DNA from: Onchidella celtica
Taxonomy: Eukaryota; Mollusca; Gastropoda; Systellommatophora; Onchidiidae
Reading direction: 5' to 3'
DNA: 64,000 bases
Assembly: GCA_963931925.1 (NCBI GenBank)
Contig: OZ007570.1
Location: 68,849,714 to 68,913,713 of the forward strand
Shown here: positions 45,151-56,689 of the stretch, piece by piece
Layout: each line of letters starts with the position of its first letter
Position numbering within the stretch: position 1 is the stretch's first letter
Translations under genes and position numbers: made by a program
The notes under the pieces: generated by a model
What the model saw: only the letters and a program-made list of their open reading frames with translations
What the model was told of the DNA's origin: nothing
Databases searched by the model: none

Positions 45151-46354
45151 ATTTCATAGGCTAAACCTCTAAGCACTTCGGGACCACCTAGTGAATTTGG
45201 GAGGTGGCACGAAACTTAAAGATTCGGTTTAAAAACTACAATCAGAACAACAAAAAAAAGTCAAGTTCAAATTTATAATAAAGATATGTTTTCCATTTTA
45301 GATAAATCTATGAAGAAACGTTGATGTGGGAGAGGAGGAAATAGGAGGGTGGGGGGGGGCGGGGGGGGGGGGGAGATAGCAGGTACAACAAAATGTAATA
45401 ATAACATTAAAATAAAATATTTAAAAAAACATGTTAAAGTCGTATGTTCTTCAAAACTATGGTTGGAAATGTCAGGATGTATTATAATGTGTTATATTAT
45501 TATTATTTATATAATAATTATTTATACTGTGATTAATTAGTATTTTCTAAAAATGCACACAATTTTGAATGGAATTTTCTACGACTCCAAAGACATGTGG
45601 ATACCAATACTGGTATCTATTGGAAACACAATGTATGAGTATTAAACATTGTATTTAATTAAATAACAGCTGTTTAGATGACGCCGAATTTAGCTTAAAA
45701 TGTTTGGTACAAAGCATTGTCATGAATAGAGTTTTTCTGCATTCTGTCATGATTATTTCTAATGTTTTGTATCGAGGAGAGAGATAGGCTAAAGGAAATA
45801 CGTCCAGCGTCAGTCCCGTGCCATATTTGTTAAAAAGTAGTCCAACCGCCTACAATCAAATTATTATATCACTTACATAACTCAGAGTTATTACAATAAA
45901 TAATGAAAAATAATTCTCATTTTCTCAGAGAAAACCAGGGAGACTGAGTAGCTTCACACAATCGTGGTGACGTGCAGAACAAACAACAACAAACAAACGG
46001 AAATGTACAGGAACAAAATGTAGTTCAAATTTAAATACATTTAAATCCATAAGGAAAAACTCGGGCTGCAACGGGTCTTGGTATGAAGCAAACGTCTTCC
46101 CTATATCAAACTACCGACTATCGGTGGCTTATGTTAGAAATGATACTGAAAAGAAAATGCATGTGTTAGATCTATATCATTGCCCTTTACACACAATGCT
46201 TGTAGCCTCATGTTTCATTAACGTCGCAAGAAAATGGTCACTCCATTTGACGTTTTATTTAGACAAGAAGTAATGCCCCACATTGTGTAAACTGAGGTGC
46301 GGAACGGAATATAATGTTATACTTTTTAATTCTCCTCGATGAAAATGCGTCTTT
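44960..46354. other. interval between the inverted repeat arms, no gene
   Basis: Holds a (GA)n tract, G runs at 45349-45374, and AT-rich DNA. No transposase or other protein was recognised. Confidence 0.5.
45048..45149. repeat. (GA)n microsatellite
   Basis: About 100 bases of nearly pure GA dinucleotides. Confidence 0.95.
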
Positions 46355-46432
46355 TTTTTTTTCCGGTTCAAAATGTCGGAACACTTTCTTCTGTTCAACT
46401 CGGCTGTGGCTCAAAATCAACGAAAATATTAA
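46355..46432 (-). repeat. 78-nt perfect inverted repeat, right arm
   Basis: Partner of 44712-44789. Beyond the shared block, similarity to the 27.7 kb copy continues (GACGCATTTTC, TCGAG, GAAT-AAAAG), so this arm is part of a longer dispersed element. Confidence 0.9.
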
Positions 46433-47667
46433 AAATATAGCGAAGTTCAAGACCTTTTAAGATATGACTACTTACACCAATGCTGCTACCAATATGACAG
46501 TAGATGGTACTACCTGGATCTGTCCTACTGCCTTGTAGTTGCATACGGAATGCACCAAACTGTATTCTGGCAGCTCCTGCAACACTGTTGGTTCCATGAT
46601 GGATCAAATCAACACTGTCGAGAGGGGTAATGTGCGCCATGGCCTAGGGACCTTCTCCATATTCTCAGCCCAGGTATGCAGCACAAAACAGGGAGGACAC
46701 TGCAAATATGAGCCAGCCCAGTGTCCACACCCATGCTCAACTACAGCCATAGCAGCAACTTGGATAATGGAGAGGACACTTCATCCTACTGTGAAGTAGG
46801 GAACCAAAACGGAAAACGACAGTTACGGGTTAAAAGCTTTTTCTTATTGGCGTAAGGAGATAGCGCAACGGGTCGTCTTCGACGGTGGGAATGGCTTTTC
46901 AGCTGCACTGCTCAGCTACCGCCCACCTTGAGCTGGGCAGCCTCCAGCCAGCAGGGTGCTGATCCGCCACGTCTGCCTGCTCCTATGGGTGTGTGGACGT
47001 TAAAACCCGCACCAGGCATGAAACAATAAAAAGTCTTCCCAGCTAAAATTTGGGATACGGAACGTAAGGACAATGTGTACCGGATTTGACCAAGCCCTGG
47101 AAGAGACAGAAGATCTAAGAAAGACTGCCATTATAAACAGGGAACTTGCCAGACTTAATGTTGACACTGCTGCCTTACAAGAACCAGGCTTGCAGGCTCA
47201 GGCTCAGTGACAGAGAACAATTACATCTTCTACTGCCAAGGCTTGGGAGCAAATGAGAATCGTTTATGTGGAGTAGGATTTGCAGTCAGAAACAGCCTCA
47301 TCAACAAGATCAGCACACCTCAAGGAACATCAGAGCGTGTAATTCAAAGGAAACTAGCAACAAAAACTGGAACAGCCTACATCATCAGCTCCTACTCTAA
47401 ATGCTGACAATGACAAAAAAAGACCCATTCTGTGAGGACTTGCAGAAGGTAATAAGGAATATTCCAAATAACGACCAGATGTTCATACTCAGTGACTTTA
47501 ACGCAAGAGTTGGTGCTGACCATCAAGCGTGGCCAACCTGTTTTGGCCATTTTAAACTTGGCAAGATTAACTAGAACGGTCAGAGGCTACTCGAGTTCTG
47601 CGCAGATAACGACCTATGCGTCACAAATACCTTCTTCAATGGAAAAGACCACCACAAAGTATCATGG

Positions 47668-47685
47668 CGCCCCCCCCCCCCCCCA
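47668..47685. repeat. C run inside the LINE endonuclease frame
   Basis: The run sits between SWR (TGGCGC) and the RSG block (AGATCTGGC), where the family has a His-Pro codon pair. It appears to be an expansion of a CACCC-like context. Confidence 0.75.
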
Positions 47686-48959
47686 AGATCTGGCCAATGG
47701 CATCAAATCGACTTTGTCATTGTTAGAAGAAGTCATATCAACTCAGTGAAATCAACAAGCTCACACCACAACGCCGACTGCAATACAGATCACATGTTGG
47801 TTCTAGCTAACATGAAAATCACTGCCAGAAAAGGTTCAGATCCAGGTCCCCCAACAAACCAAAAGTAAGTGCTAGGAATGTCGGCAACCCAGAGCTGGAG
47901 ACCAAATTTCAGACCAAACTTGAGGAACTGCTCCCACACGTTGACGAATCCACTCCTGATGAGATGTGGACCAGCCTGAAGACGGCCATATACGATGCAG
48001 CTTCCCAAACTTTTGGCACAGGCAAAATCTCAAGAGAAGATTGGATCGCAGCCAGCGCATCCATACTTAAGTCACTAATAGAAAAGAAGCGTAAGGCACA
48101 TGGCAAACATCCTTCAGAAAGTACAAGGAATCAGTTGAGATCAGCATAAGCAAATCTTCAAAGAGAATCAAGAATACAGGCCAACAACCATTGGAAAAAT
48201 CTCTGTAGTTAGATTCAACAGGCTTCAGACACTGGCGACATCAGGAGGATGTACGATAAAATCAGAGTTGCCCTCGGCCCCCAGATCAATAAGTCAACAC
48301 CTCTCAAATTATCCACATGCCACCGAATCATAGATAAGACCTTGTAGATGGACGGATGGGTTGAACATTATTCTGGACTCCACTCACAAGATCGTTCAGT
48401 AGATAACAGCCTTGACGCACTAATTCGACAACTTGCAGAAATGCCAGAACTGGATGAGGAGCCAACAGAGGAAGAACTGATTCGGGCAATGGACGATCTA
48501 CAGGGAGGAAAGTCTCCTGGAAAAGATCAAATACCAGCAGAAATACTTTAAGAGAACAAAGAGCTACTCCCTCCGTACCTGTACAAGTTCTTGATTGTCT
48601 GCTGGAGACAGGGGGAAAAAACACACGACAGGAGATATGCCAACATAATAACCGTGTACAAGAACGAAGGTGACAAAGGAGATTGCAACAATTACAGCGG
48701 CATATCGCCCTTACGTATAACTGGAAAAACAGTTGCACGGATCCCCCTAAGGGACCTGGAGAAAATGGCAGATCGCATCTTGCCAGAGAGCCAGTGCGGC
48801 TTCAGATCAAGTCGCTGAACAATGGACATGATATTTTCCCTTCGCCAACTACAGGAAAAGTGCCGGGAACCACATCTCCCTCTTCACGTGGCGTTTGTAG
48901 ACCTTGTTTGACACAGTCGGCAGATCAGGACTGTATTTGGTACAACATAAAATTGAAGC

Positions 48960-48975
48960 GCCCCCCCCCCCCCAA
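48960..48975. repeat. C run inside the LINE RT frame
   Basis: The run replaces the Pro-Pro codons of a conserved 'CPPKLR'-type block; AATCTACGG (NLR) follows directly. Confidence 0.75.
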
Positions 48976-49211
48976 TCTACGGAACCGTATCATCTCGTTC
49001 CATAAAGATATGAAAGGTACTGTTCTGTTCGATGGCAGCACATCAGAGAGCTTCGACATCAGAAGTGGAGTCAAGCAGGGTTGTATTTTGTGTGCTTGCA
49101 CTTAACCTCTTCAACATCTAGTTTGCAATACTCCTACAGGGTGCCTTTAAGACATCACCTGGAGATGTCTACCTCCTTTGGAGAACAGATGGATCCATCT
49201 TGAACTTAACA

Positions 49212-49277
49212 AGTTTGAAAGCCAAGATTAAATTTACTTCATAGAGATGAAGTAAATTTAGTCTTGGCTTTCAAACT
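49212..49277. repeat. fold-back: 31-bp arms with 4-base spacer
   Basis: Arms 49212-49242 and 49247-49277 are inverted copies with a single mismatch, separated by AGAG. The left arm encodes the RTE block after LLWRTDGSILNL (TSLKAKIKFTS). The right arm is its antisense copy, joined directly to the C-terminal part of the protein. Confidence 0.92.
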
Positions 49278-49866
49278 AGAGACCTCCTTTTCATTCCTTT
49301 ACGGATCAGAAACGTGGACACTGTATTCAGGACAGGAGAAGAGACTAAATACTTTCCACGTCAGATGCCTAGGAAAGATCCTTTGCATCAGCTGGCATGA
49401 CAGAAATACCAACACACAAGTCTTGGAAGAAGCAAAACTGCCGAGCATGTACACCATCTTGTGCAAACGAAGACTGAGATGGCTAGGTCACGTAAAACGA
49501 ATGGACGACAGCAGGATCCCCAAGTATTTTTTTTTTTTTTGCGAAATGGCCCAGGGCGTCAGACAGCGTGGAAGACCAAAGCTAAGATTCAAGGACAAGT
49601 GCAAGAACAACATGGTAAAGTGTAACATCAACCGAGGAACTTGGGAAGAACTAGTACAGGACGGTTCAGCTTGGAATTCCACAGTGAGAGCTGGAGTCCA
49701 ACACTTTGAGAACATCATCTCAGGCCAAACTGAGAAGCGCCAAGTAAGAAAGGAGACACCCCTACAATCTCGCGGCACCTTTCTTACCTGCCAGTACTGT
49801 AATAGGAGCTGCTTATCCAACATCGGTAGGATAAGCCATGAGAGAAACTGTGGGAGAAAGGAGTAA

Positions 49867-51590
49867 ATTTAGTTGCTGCCCGTCTGTCAAAATGAAAAGA
49901 GACAAGTAGTATTTACACCTTTACGTCTTTCCATACGTAATATCGTATTTAAGGCTCAGCGATTAAAGGCCTTTCATTGTTCATTAGCCTTTCACTCGAT
50001 GCCTTCCTCTTCATCATCATTATTTGCCCTGTCTGGAACAGACATTGGCGATCATGGCTCTCCACTCGGATCTGTCATCAGCCAGCCTCAAGAAGGAGTT
50101 CTTGCCGAAAGCTACGTCTTATTTGTATTTCACATTTGGCAGTATATACATGAATTACAATAATAGTCAATATTGTAGCTCACATTTTATTTTATTTTCT
50201 GTATATTATATGTTTTAGCACCGTGTTAGGGTCACGTAAAAAGGTTTTAGGGGGAAGTACCTTGTCCCTGATCAAGAAGGTGCCCAGACACAAACAAGAC
50301 AATGCACATAATGTTTTGTGTGCACCGAAATCCATGTAAATGAAAATATTGACAAACTTTTTTGTATAGGAATTTCCCTTTATTATTTATTTATTTGTTT
50401 ATATATTTAAGTCGGCGCCTTGTATCATAACATATTCACGCACAGAAATCAAATCTGAATTGCGTAGTCTTGCCAATCCAAACATCCACCAAAAAAATGA
50501 ACAAGTAATGTTTCTTGATTTATTATTATGAATAAGTATAGACACACTGCTATTTCTATTTAGTTATTTTCTTTTATGTAAATGTGAATGTTAAATAGTG
50601 TACAATAAATCCTCCCTTTGGAATGACAAGGTTCTAACTCCCTTCTTTTAACTTTTGAGAAATTGATGATTGAAGTTTCATGTGCTCATAGATTTTAGAG
50701 ATACCAATATATATTATATTTTTTTTTAGTAATATAAGTACTTGCAAATTACACACTGAATCCGCTTGATACTTTGATACACGATAGAGATAGCGTGTAG
50801 AAGTAGTGTGTAGTATGTAACTCGGTTCAGGCAAAACGTGGAGGTAAAATTTTATCATTCTTTTGGGGCGAAATGTGACGTTTGTTTCGATGGTTATTTC
50901 TCAGTGAGAGTTTGGTCAGGCCAAGACCAAGTCAGCCCAATTATAAAAATGTAACCAGTAAATGCTGTCATATTCTGTGTTTGGTACTTTGCACTTTAGA
51001 TACCTTGCTTTTAAATAATTTAAAAAACAACAATAACATTTTAATAAATGTTTTCGATACTATAGTGGACCCCCAGGTTGCTGTAAAAATACTTAATAGG
51101 CACTTTTGTGAGACCGTTTGGTGTAACTTTTTAACAAGGGGCCTCCAAACTTTGGACATCGCCTAGTCTAAATACGGCTCCGTATAATATAATTATATTA
51201 TAATTATCATTATTATAGATTTATATTGTTATGTAACAAACCAAAAAGGGATGGTCACTCATTTCAGCACCCCCCCCCCCAACCCCACCCCTCTGTTTAC
51301 AGAGGTCATCAACAGCGTTTTGAAGATAAATGTAGGAAAGATACAATATCGTTTTGTAAGAAAAAGTATATGGAAAGATGGCGAGGTATTGTATAATGAC
51401 CAGAATGAGAAGGACCTCAGCTGTGATTGCAGTGCTCGTGTTTTCGTGTAGAGTGTTGATCATGTGAAATCCCTGTGCAGCTCTGATGATCTCACTAGTT
51501 TTGGGAATATGTGGCAAAAACATATTGATGTGTATGTGCTCTGTATGAATGGTACAGTCACATCAAGAAAAGATGTGAAGAGGCTCATAA
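49867..51590. other. intergenic, no gene
   Basis: A short family R1 piece lies at 49910-49970. A C run lies near 51269. Otherwise AT-rich with no recognised coding sequence. Confidence 0.45.
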
Positions 51591-51591
51591 C

Positions 51592-51950
51592 ATAAATGGA
51601 TGAACGGATGGGTGGCCCGCATGGGTGGTGGGTGAGTGGGTGAGTTGATAGATGGATTGATGGATGGATGGATGGATGAATGGATGGGTGGGTGAGTGGA
51701 TGTGTGGATGAGTGGCTAGATGGATTTGTGGATTGATGGATGGATGGTTGAATGGATCGCCTGGGTGGGTGGTGGATGAGTGGCTAGATGGGTGGATTAA
51801 TGCATTGATGGACGGATGGATGAGTAGATGGATGACTGGCTGGATGGGTGGATGATGGATTGATGAATGCATATGTACGCTAATGGATAGGTGGATGGAT
51901 GGATGATGGATGGGTGAGTGGATGGATGGATGGATGGAAGGAATAGATTA
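51592..51950. repeat. (GGAT)n microsatellite
   Basis: GGAT/GATG units with interruptions (GGGTGG, GAGTGG), about 360 bases. Minus-strand His/Ser/Pro-rich ORFs here are artefacts. Confidence 0.9.
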
Positions 51951-52532
51951 GTTATATACACTGTAGACATACAATGAGTCTGGCTTTCTACGATATGAAT
52001 CACAATAAACAAACCTCATGTACTTAAAATGTTATCCATTTTGTGCCTTGCGAGGATCCTGGTATTCTGTGTCGTTTTTAAGGAAAACGATTGACCATTA
52101 TAATAATTTCACCCAAAAAAATGTGACGTTGATCAGTCAAAATTATGCCTGATCCTAGGCATTCGAATTACATTTTTGAACGCCTAAGCCTGATCCTTAT
52201 TTCACACCAACATGATCATTCATTGTGTAAGCAATGTACGTGTGTGCGGTATGTGTTAGGGACCAGTGTGTCTTTGATACTGTATTTAATATAGTACCCT
52301 GACTGATGCTGTGACAACAAACTTCCTGACAACAGGATAATTAAGTCATATCTTATATGATTATGTTTTCTCATGTTATCTTATTCTTAAAATATTTATG
52401 TAATGTACTCTATGCACATATGTTGTAATTTTGGTAAAGTGCTGTTTCTCTGAATTCAGAGATCAAATTCTCATATTATTTGATTGATGCGATATGTATG
52501 ATATGTATTGATTTCATTAGTGCCTTTATTTA

Positions 52533-52975
52533 TTGTACCTCCTTCAGCCATCCGTCTTTCTCATCATTATGCAATTATTTTGTACTTGTCGAGGGGTGTT
52601 TGCCTTATTGTTGGGTGAAACCTTTCGCCAATTTGGAAGTTTGGTCATGAAAATGGTTCTCTCACTCCTAATTCCATTGGGTATGAGTGTCATTCCAATC
52701 AGTGAAAAACGTTTCGAGATATATGTTTGTGACATAATGTTTTATGGTGTTTAGCCCTTTTGCTGAGCAAATTTCAATCATCCTTTTCTGGAAAAGGCAA
52801 AAATGCACAATAATAAACATTACCGCAAATACCCAACGCAGGATATGTTTCTCTGATCCCAGATATATAATTATCAAAGTATTTTAATGATATGGTCATA
52901 GTATTAATTTCATTTGTTTCTCAATATGTTGTATCTCCAGCCATCTGTCTTTCTCATTATTATGCCACTAATTTG
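52533..52975 (+). repeat. repeat family R2 copy 3 between two 50-bp direct repeats
   Basis: The R2 copy (about 52610-52840) carries GTCATGAAAATGGTTCTCTC, GACATAATGTTTTATG and a following CCCTTTTGC. It lies between two blocks sharing AGCCATC-GTCTTTCTCAT and ATTATGC, at about 52545 and 52935. Confidence 0.55.
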
Positions 52976-52979
52976 TACA

Positions 52980-54480
52980 CACAAAAAGTGTTATGTTAGA
53001 AACGATTTAATCTTATTCTATTTTCTTTCATTTTTATTTTTATTTTTGCGTGATTTGGACAATACACGTAAATTCACATTTCACCCTTGCATTAAACGTC
53101 ACTTGTCATCCTCGCCCTCCCCCCTCCCTCCCCATCTACCCAGCATTTCACCTCCTCATGCTGGCATGTCATGGTAAAAGACACTATTGGCCTATTTAGA
53201 TCAAATGCACTTTTTAACAGCATGAATTAATAATATTTTTCTCTCTGTTTTTGTCTTGTTTGTAATCAACTTTTGTACCTCTTACAACTTCGGTCAATAC
53301 ATTTTGGTCAATCCAAAACGAAAAATGAAGAAAGAATAAAACGGGACACAAACCGGAATTATTTTTTTTTTCTGTTTGTTTTCAAGTACATTTTTGTTTT
53401 TGGCAGGTACATGTAGGCCTATGGTTTGTGGTTGTTTTCCATCGTACAGCAGCGTACAGGATAGCTTGCAACTGAATGACCCAGTTTACTATGAACTTTA
53501 AGTGGCGGGTAGCATCAATACCCTAGACCTAGCCAGTGAGTCGCTGGCGGATCCCACAAACAATATATAAAGTGCAAACAGTGTTTGCCGTAGTAAATAT
53601 AGGAATACACTAGACCACAGACAGCAAAAAGAATGAAACATGATGGAACTTAAGAGATAATTGGTGTCTTTCCACAGCAACAACAACAGCAACAATCACA
53701 ACAAAAATAACTACGGCAAATAATAAAGATGATACAAACATGTTGCAGGTATTTCCTGCATACATACATGTCTTTGCTATCAAATTCCTGTCTCTATCGC
53801 GCATCAAATTTGGCACAATCTGACAAAATATGAAGAAACAATTTCACAGAAAGGGCTAACAACAGACTGTCTTGGCATCCTCAGCCTTCTTCATAAAACT
53901 GATTGTGTTTCGTGTACTTTGTTTACTAGTTAAAAAGCCACGAGGCATACAATCATGTCCCTACGTCCAAAAGTTCAGAATAATGTGATACAATTTGGCA
54001 TGTGAGGAAGCAAATTCGCAACAAATTATGCGAGTAAACTTATTAACCACCCCCCCCACCACACACACACACAAACTTATAATCTAGCAAGCAGAAAATG
54101 ATCTTTTTGGTCCACAAGGTGCAGCATAGTTTGGCAGAAAAAAAAATGACTTTTATACGCAAGCTGTTTAAAAGGAAATGGAACCGACAGGCTCACTAAG
54201 CTTCACACTAAAGAATCCAATTTGATGTGAATTTTATAGGCCTATATCAAATAATCTGATATAACAAGAACGAAGCTAACATTTGAATCTCACATTCATA
54301 ACAGAATTTGATTGAATGAAACGAGCCTTCTGATGTTCACGTAGGCCAAATTATTTGAACAGTTATAGTTACTGTGCGTTAACCATTCACTGTATTGATA
54401 AATTGTGGACAGGGCTAAAATGAATAATGAAGAACACTTTCCTACTATCTGACCTTAAAATAAAAGACTGCGTAATAATA
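52980..54480. other. intergenic, no gene
   Basis: Nothing recognised beyond short C/A-rich microsatellite stretches near 54045-54075. Confidence 0.45.
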
Positions 54481-54483
54481 TAG

Positions 54484-54575
54484 CAGGGGTGGCTAAACCG
54501 CGACTCGCGAAGCCACATGCGGCTCTCTGACCTTCAGTATGCGGCTCGGCTCGTGGAAATAATATGTGCTAAGAT
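54484..54575 (+). mobile_element. hAT-type terminus, partial
   Basis: The sequence CAGGGGTGGCTAAACCGCGA followed by CTCGCGAAGCCACATGCGGC is a typical hAT left end with a GC-rich palindromic segment. No matching right end was seen in the window, so the element is truncated or very long. Confidence 0.5.
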
Positions 54576-55057
54576 GTTAATCATGCCGCGTTATAAACCA
54601 ATGGATGGCTGAATACAATATGAGACTGAGGTTGATAATTATGTAGCTAAATCAATTCTGTCCAGATTACTGACTGAAGATATTATTTTGTCATTCATAT
54701 AAGGACATATTAGATAATGAAGAAACAGTTAAACCATGTTGAGTTTGTTTTTGTTGTTTTTTTTGGTCCTCCCTTCACATTGTTCACCGTTCAACATACT
54801 GTAAAGCCCCCCACACACGATCAAGCCCGGCTCACAGCTTCGCCCAAATCCGGGCTTTAGGAACATATTTTAATTCCAATTTTGCACACACACGTTGCGG
54901 CCAGGCTTTAAGAATTTTTTCCCGCCACTACGAGGACTGATCGCACAGAGGTACGAAAACGGAAGTTTCATTGATACACAAAACATTTGAAAACATTGCC
55001 CTCGACTCTTGATGTACATAGTTTTATCACTTCATTTCGGACCGTAGCCCGTTCACA

Positions 55058-55385
55058 ATGTCTCACAACCAACAGGCCCTATGTGGAATCGTATGTTCAG
55101 CCATTCCCAATCGGAAAGTGAGCATCAAAAAAAGATATTGAGTCAAACAGTGGCTGTTGGATCGAGCGACCCACATTCACATCAATTTATTGAATGAGTT
55201 GAGATTTTATCCAAGTGGTTTTCGTAATTATTTAATTTGCGAATGCACGACGACACGTATTTAAAACTCTTGAGACTTATCACACCGTTGATTGAGAGGG
55301 AAAATACAGTGATGAGGACAGTAGTGTCCCCCCATGAACGGCTGATAGCAACCTTGAGGTTTTTTGTCACACTAGTCACAGGCTG
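55058..55385 (+). pseudogene. Harbinger (HARBI1-like) transposase N-terminal fragment
   Basis: From ATG at 55058 the reading gives MSHNQQALCGIVCSAI, a stop near 55139, then VKQWLLDRATHIHINLL, NELRFYPSGFRNYL and, after a frame change near 55225, LRMHDDTYLKLLRLITPLIE, ENTVMRTVVSPHERLIATLR and FFVTL. These are the typical N-terminal blocks of PIF/Harbinger nucleases ('W...R..HG.....L.EL', 'FRNYLRM', 'TVMR..ISP.ERL..TLRFL'). The downstream DDE catalytic part is absent. It lies in the correct orientation just inside the left TIR. Confidence 0.8.
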
Positions 55386-55390
55386 GCCAT

Positions 55391-55420
55391 AATATACTAG
55401 ACAGCATTAAAAACGTACCA
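55391..55420 (+). repeat. 30-bp inverted match to 61273-61302, left arm
   Basis: AATATACTAGACAGCATT followed by AAAAACGTACCA matches the reverse complement of 61273-61302 at 29 of 30 positions. Similarity stops abruptly on both sides. Confidence 0.8.
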
Positions 55421-55496
55421 GTGACTTTAAACAACAATTCAGACATGTGGTTGCAGAAACTTGACAAACTCTGACTAAGATTGTGTTGTCTAACCA

Positions 55497-56077
55497 TTTA
55501 TTGCTGTGATTTGAGTAAAAATTTTGGTAAATGAATACTCAAACACAAATGAACCAGAAAGATCGGTGTTAGGGTGTAGTGCAAAAAATGACACTTACAA
55601 TCGTAGCCATCTTCAGTAGCGGGTATGATATCCACGAGCATCGACACATGCCTGGCAGCGACTCCGCATGCTGTTGCAAAGTCTGTCGAAAAAAACTTGA
55701 GGTATTGCATCCCATTCAGCAAGAATAACTCGCTCCAAATCTAAGACAGTGTTAATGTGATGTTGTCGAATTCTTCTGCCTAATTCATCCCACGCGTGCT
55801 CTATTGGATTCATGTCCGGTGAGTTAGCTAGCCAATCCATAACAACAAACGGCTGCTGTCTGAGAAAGTTTGTCGTGAGATTCGCCGTATGGGGCCTGGC
55901 ATTATCTTGTTGAAAAGTCGTCAGATGCTGGTGTTGTTGAAAAAATGGCACAGCGATTGGTCGTAGCACGTTATTGACGTAAACTGCAGCAGTTACATTG
56001 TTTCTGAAGACGTGTAACTGGGTGTTCACTTGTTAGTCTAGGCATGGTTAAAATTTTCAAACCACAGAAAAAATTAA
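55497..56077 (-). mobile_element. Tc1/mariner-like element, internally deleted
   Basis: The two ends share an imperfect inverted repeat (left TTATTGCTGTGATTTGAGTA; right, reversed, TTTTTTCTGTGGTTTGAAAA), continuing into AAATTTT. The transposase reading frame inside lacks most of its N-terminal half. The exact TA target edges were not fixed. It is nested inside the Harbinger element. Confidence 0.65.
55613..56061 (-). pseudogene. Tc1-like transposase, N-terminal half deleted
   Basis: The main reading (56029-55613) is the C-terminal part of a DDE_3-type transposase: TAAVYVNNVLRPIAVPFFQQ, then FQQDNARPHTA with the second catalytic Asp, WLANSPDMNPIEHAWDELGR with the third acidic residue (Glu in IEH, DD34E spacing), and SMRSRCQACVDARGYHTRY at the normal C-terminus. 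Just upstream, in another frame, MPRLTSEH resembles the usual start of these proteins. The paired helix-turn-helix region and first catalytic Asp between them are missing, so the copy is dead. Joining at a short shared sequence would explain the deletion. Confidence 0.85.
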
Positions 56078-56462
56078 CACTGGCATGGCGATGAGTTCTT
56101 TTGTTTCTCGGGGGCCTCAGCATAGTGCTGTTGGCCTGGCCTGTTCTTGATTTTCTCTCTCTTTGGTCTTTCTTGTTAGTTGGTTGTTCTTTTTTTTTCT
56201 TTCTTTCTGTTGTTGTCTTCATTCTTCCTGGTTTTTTATTTATTAATTTTTGGGATGCGCCAAGGTAAGGGCAAGGACAAGACAGGAAAAAGGGGAAGAC
56301 AGAAAAGCAGTTCTATTTCCCTGTCCCTTTCAGGAGTTTGATCCCTTTATAGCCAATATAACATGTCACTAATTGACTTTTCCTCTAGAGCCCCAGTTAA
56401 AACAAGTAATAAGATATTAAGACCTAGCAGGGCTCTAGAGTTTTTGAATTTTGGTCTTTAGT

Positions 56463-56497
56463 TCTTGGTGCCGCCAGGGAGCCTGGCGGCACCAAGA
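56463..56497. repeat. perfect 16-bp hairpin with 3-base loop
   Basis: TCTTGGTGCCGCCAGG, loop GAG, CCTGGCGGCACCAAGA: every base of the stem pairs. It lies about 250 bases beyond the AT-rich 3' tail of the LINE. Confidence 0.9.
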
Positions 56498-56689
56498 CTA
56501 GTCCCGCAGCAGAGCATAATTTCAGGGATCTTACTAAAAACTCTGCGTTGGGTGGTCCCGGGTGCAATAGGCATCCGAGGCCATTGTTTCTGCCTGTATG
56601 GCTGGGTCGGCAGAAAGAGTCTGTCGGCCCTGGCAGATAAAAGGATAACTGTTCTAAAATAAATTTATATTACAAAACAATGTGTTTGT

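Larger units (their letters stand above)
46850..49866 (+). mobile_element. decayed RTE-type LINE
   Basis: A GC-rich 5' UTR (GGGCAGCCTCCAGCCAGCAGGG near 46940) is followed by an endonuclease-RT protein often mislabelled 'craniofacial development protein 2-like'. Readable blocks: RNVRTM (47056); NENRLCGVGFAVRNSL; LSDFNARVGADHQAW; SWR and WHQIDFVIVRRSHINSV; ATQHM near 47790. In the RT: EEPTEEELIRAMDDLQGGK, SPGKDQIPAEIL, VAFVDL then DTVGRSGLY, and SFDIRSGVKQGCIL. The C-terminus reads LYGSETWTLYSGQEKRLNTF to CQYCNRSCLSNIGRISHERN. Stops and frameshifts are frequent. The region with the catalytic FADD is missing and replaced by a fold-back. Confidence 0.88.

Noticed and set aside
44911..45159. Arg/Glu-rich ORF
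   Set aside because: Translation of a (GA)n tract; the same applies at 62511-62821.
45349..45374. G runs as possible G-quadruplex regulatory sites
   Set aside because: Similar C/G runs occur about twenty times across the window in unrelated contexts, so no local function is supported.
46395..46640. Minus-strand stretch resembling part of a ZP domain (ARIQFGAFRMQ, TIYCHIG) with a GTAAGT donor
   Set aside because: Too short, no good acceptor, and it overlaps the inverted-repeat arm; similarity is only suggestive.
51585..52012. His/Ser/Pro-rich minus-strand ORFs
   Set aside because: Translation of a GGAT microsatellite.
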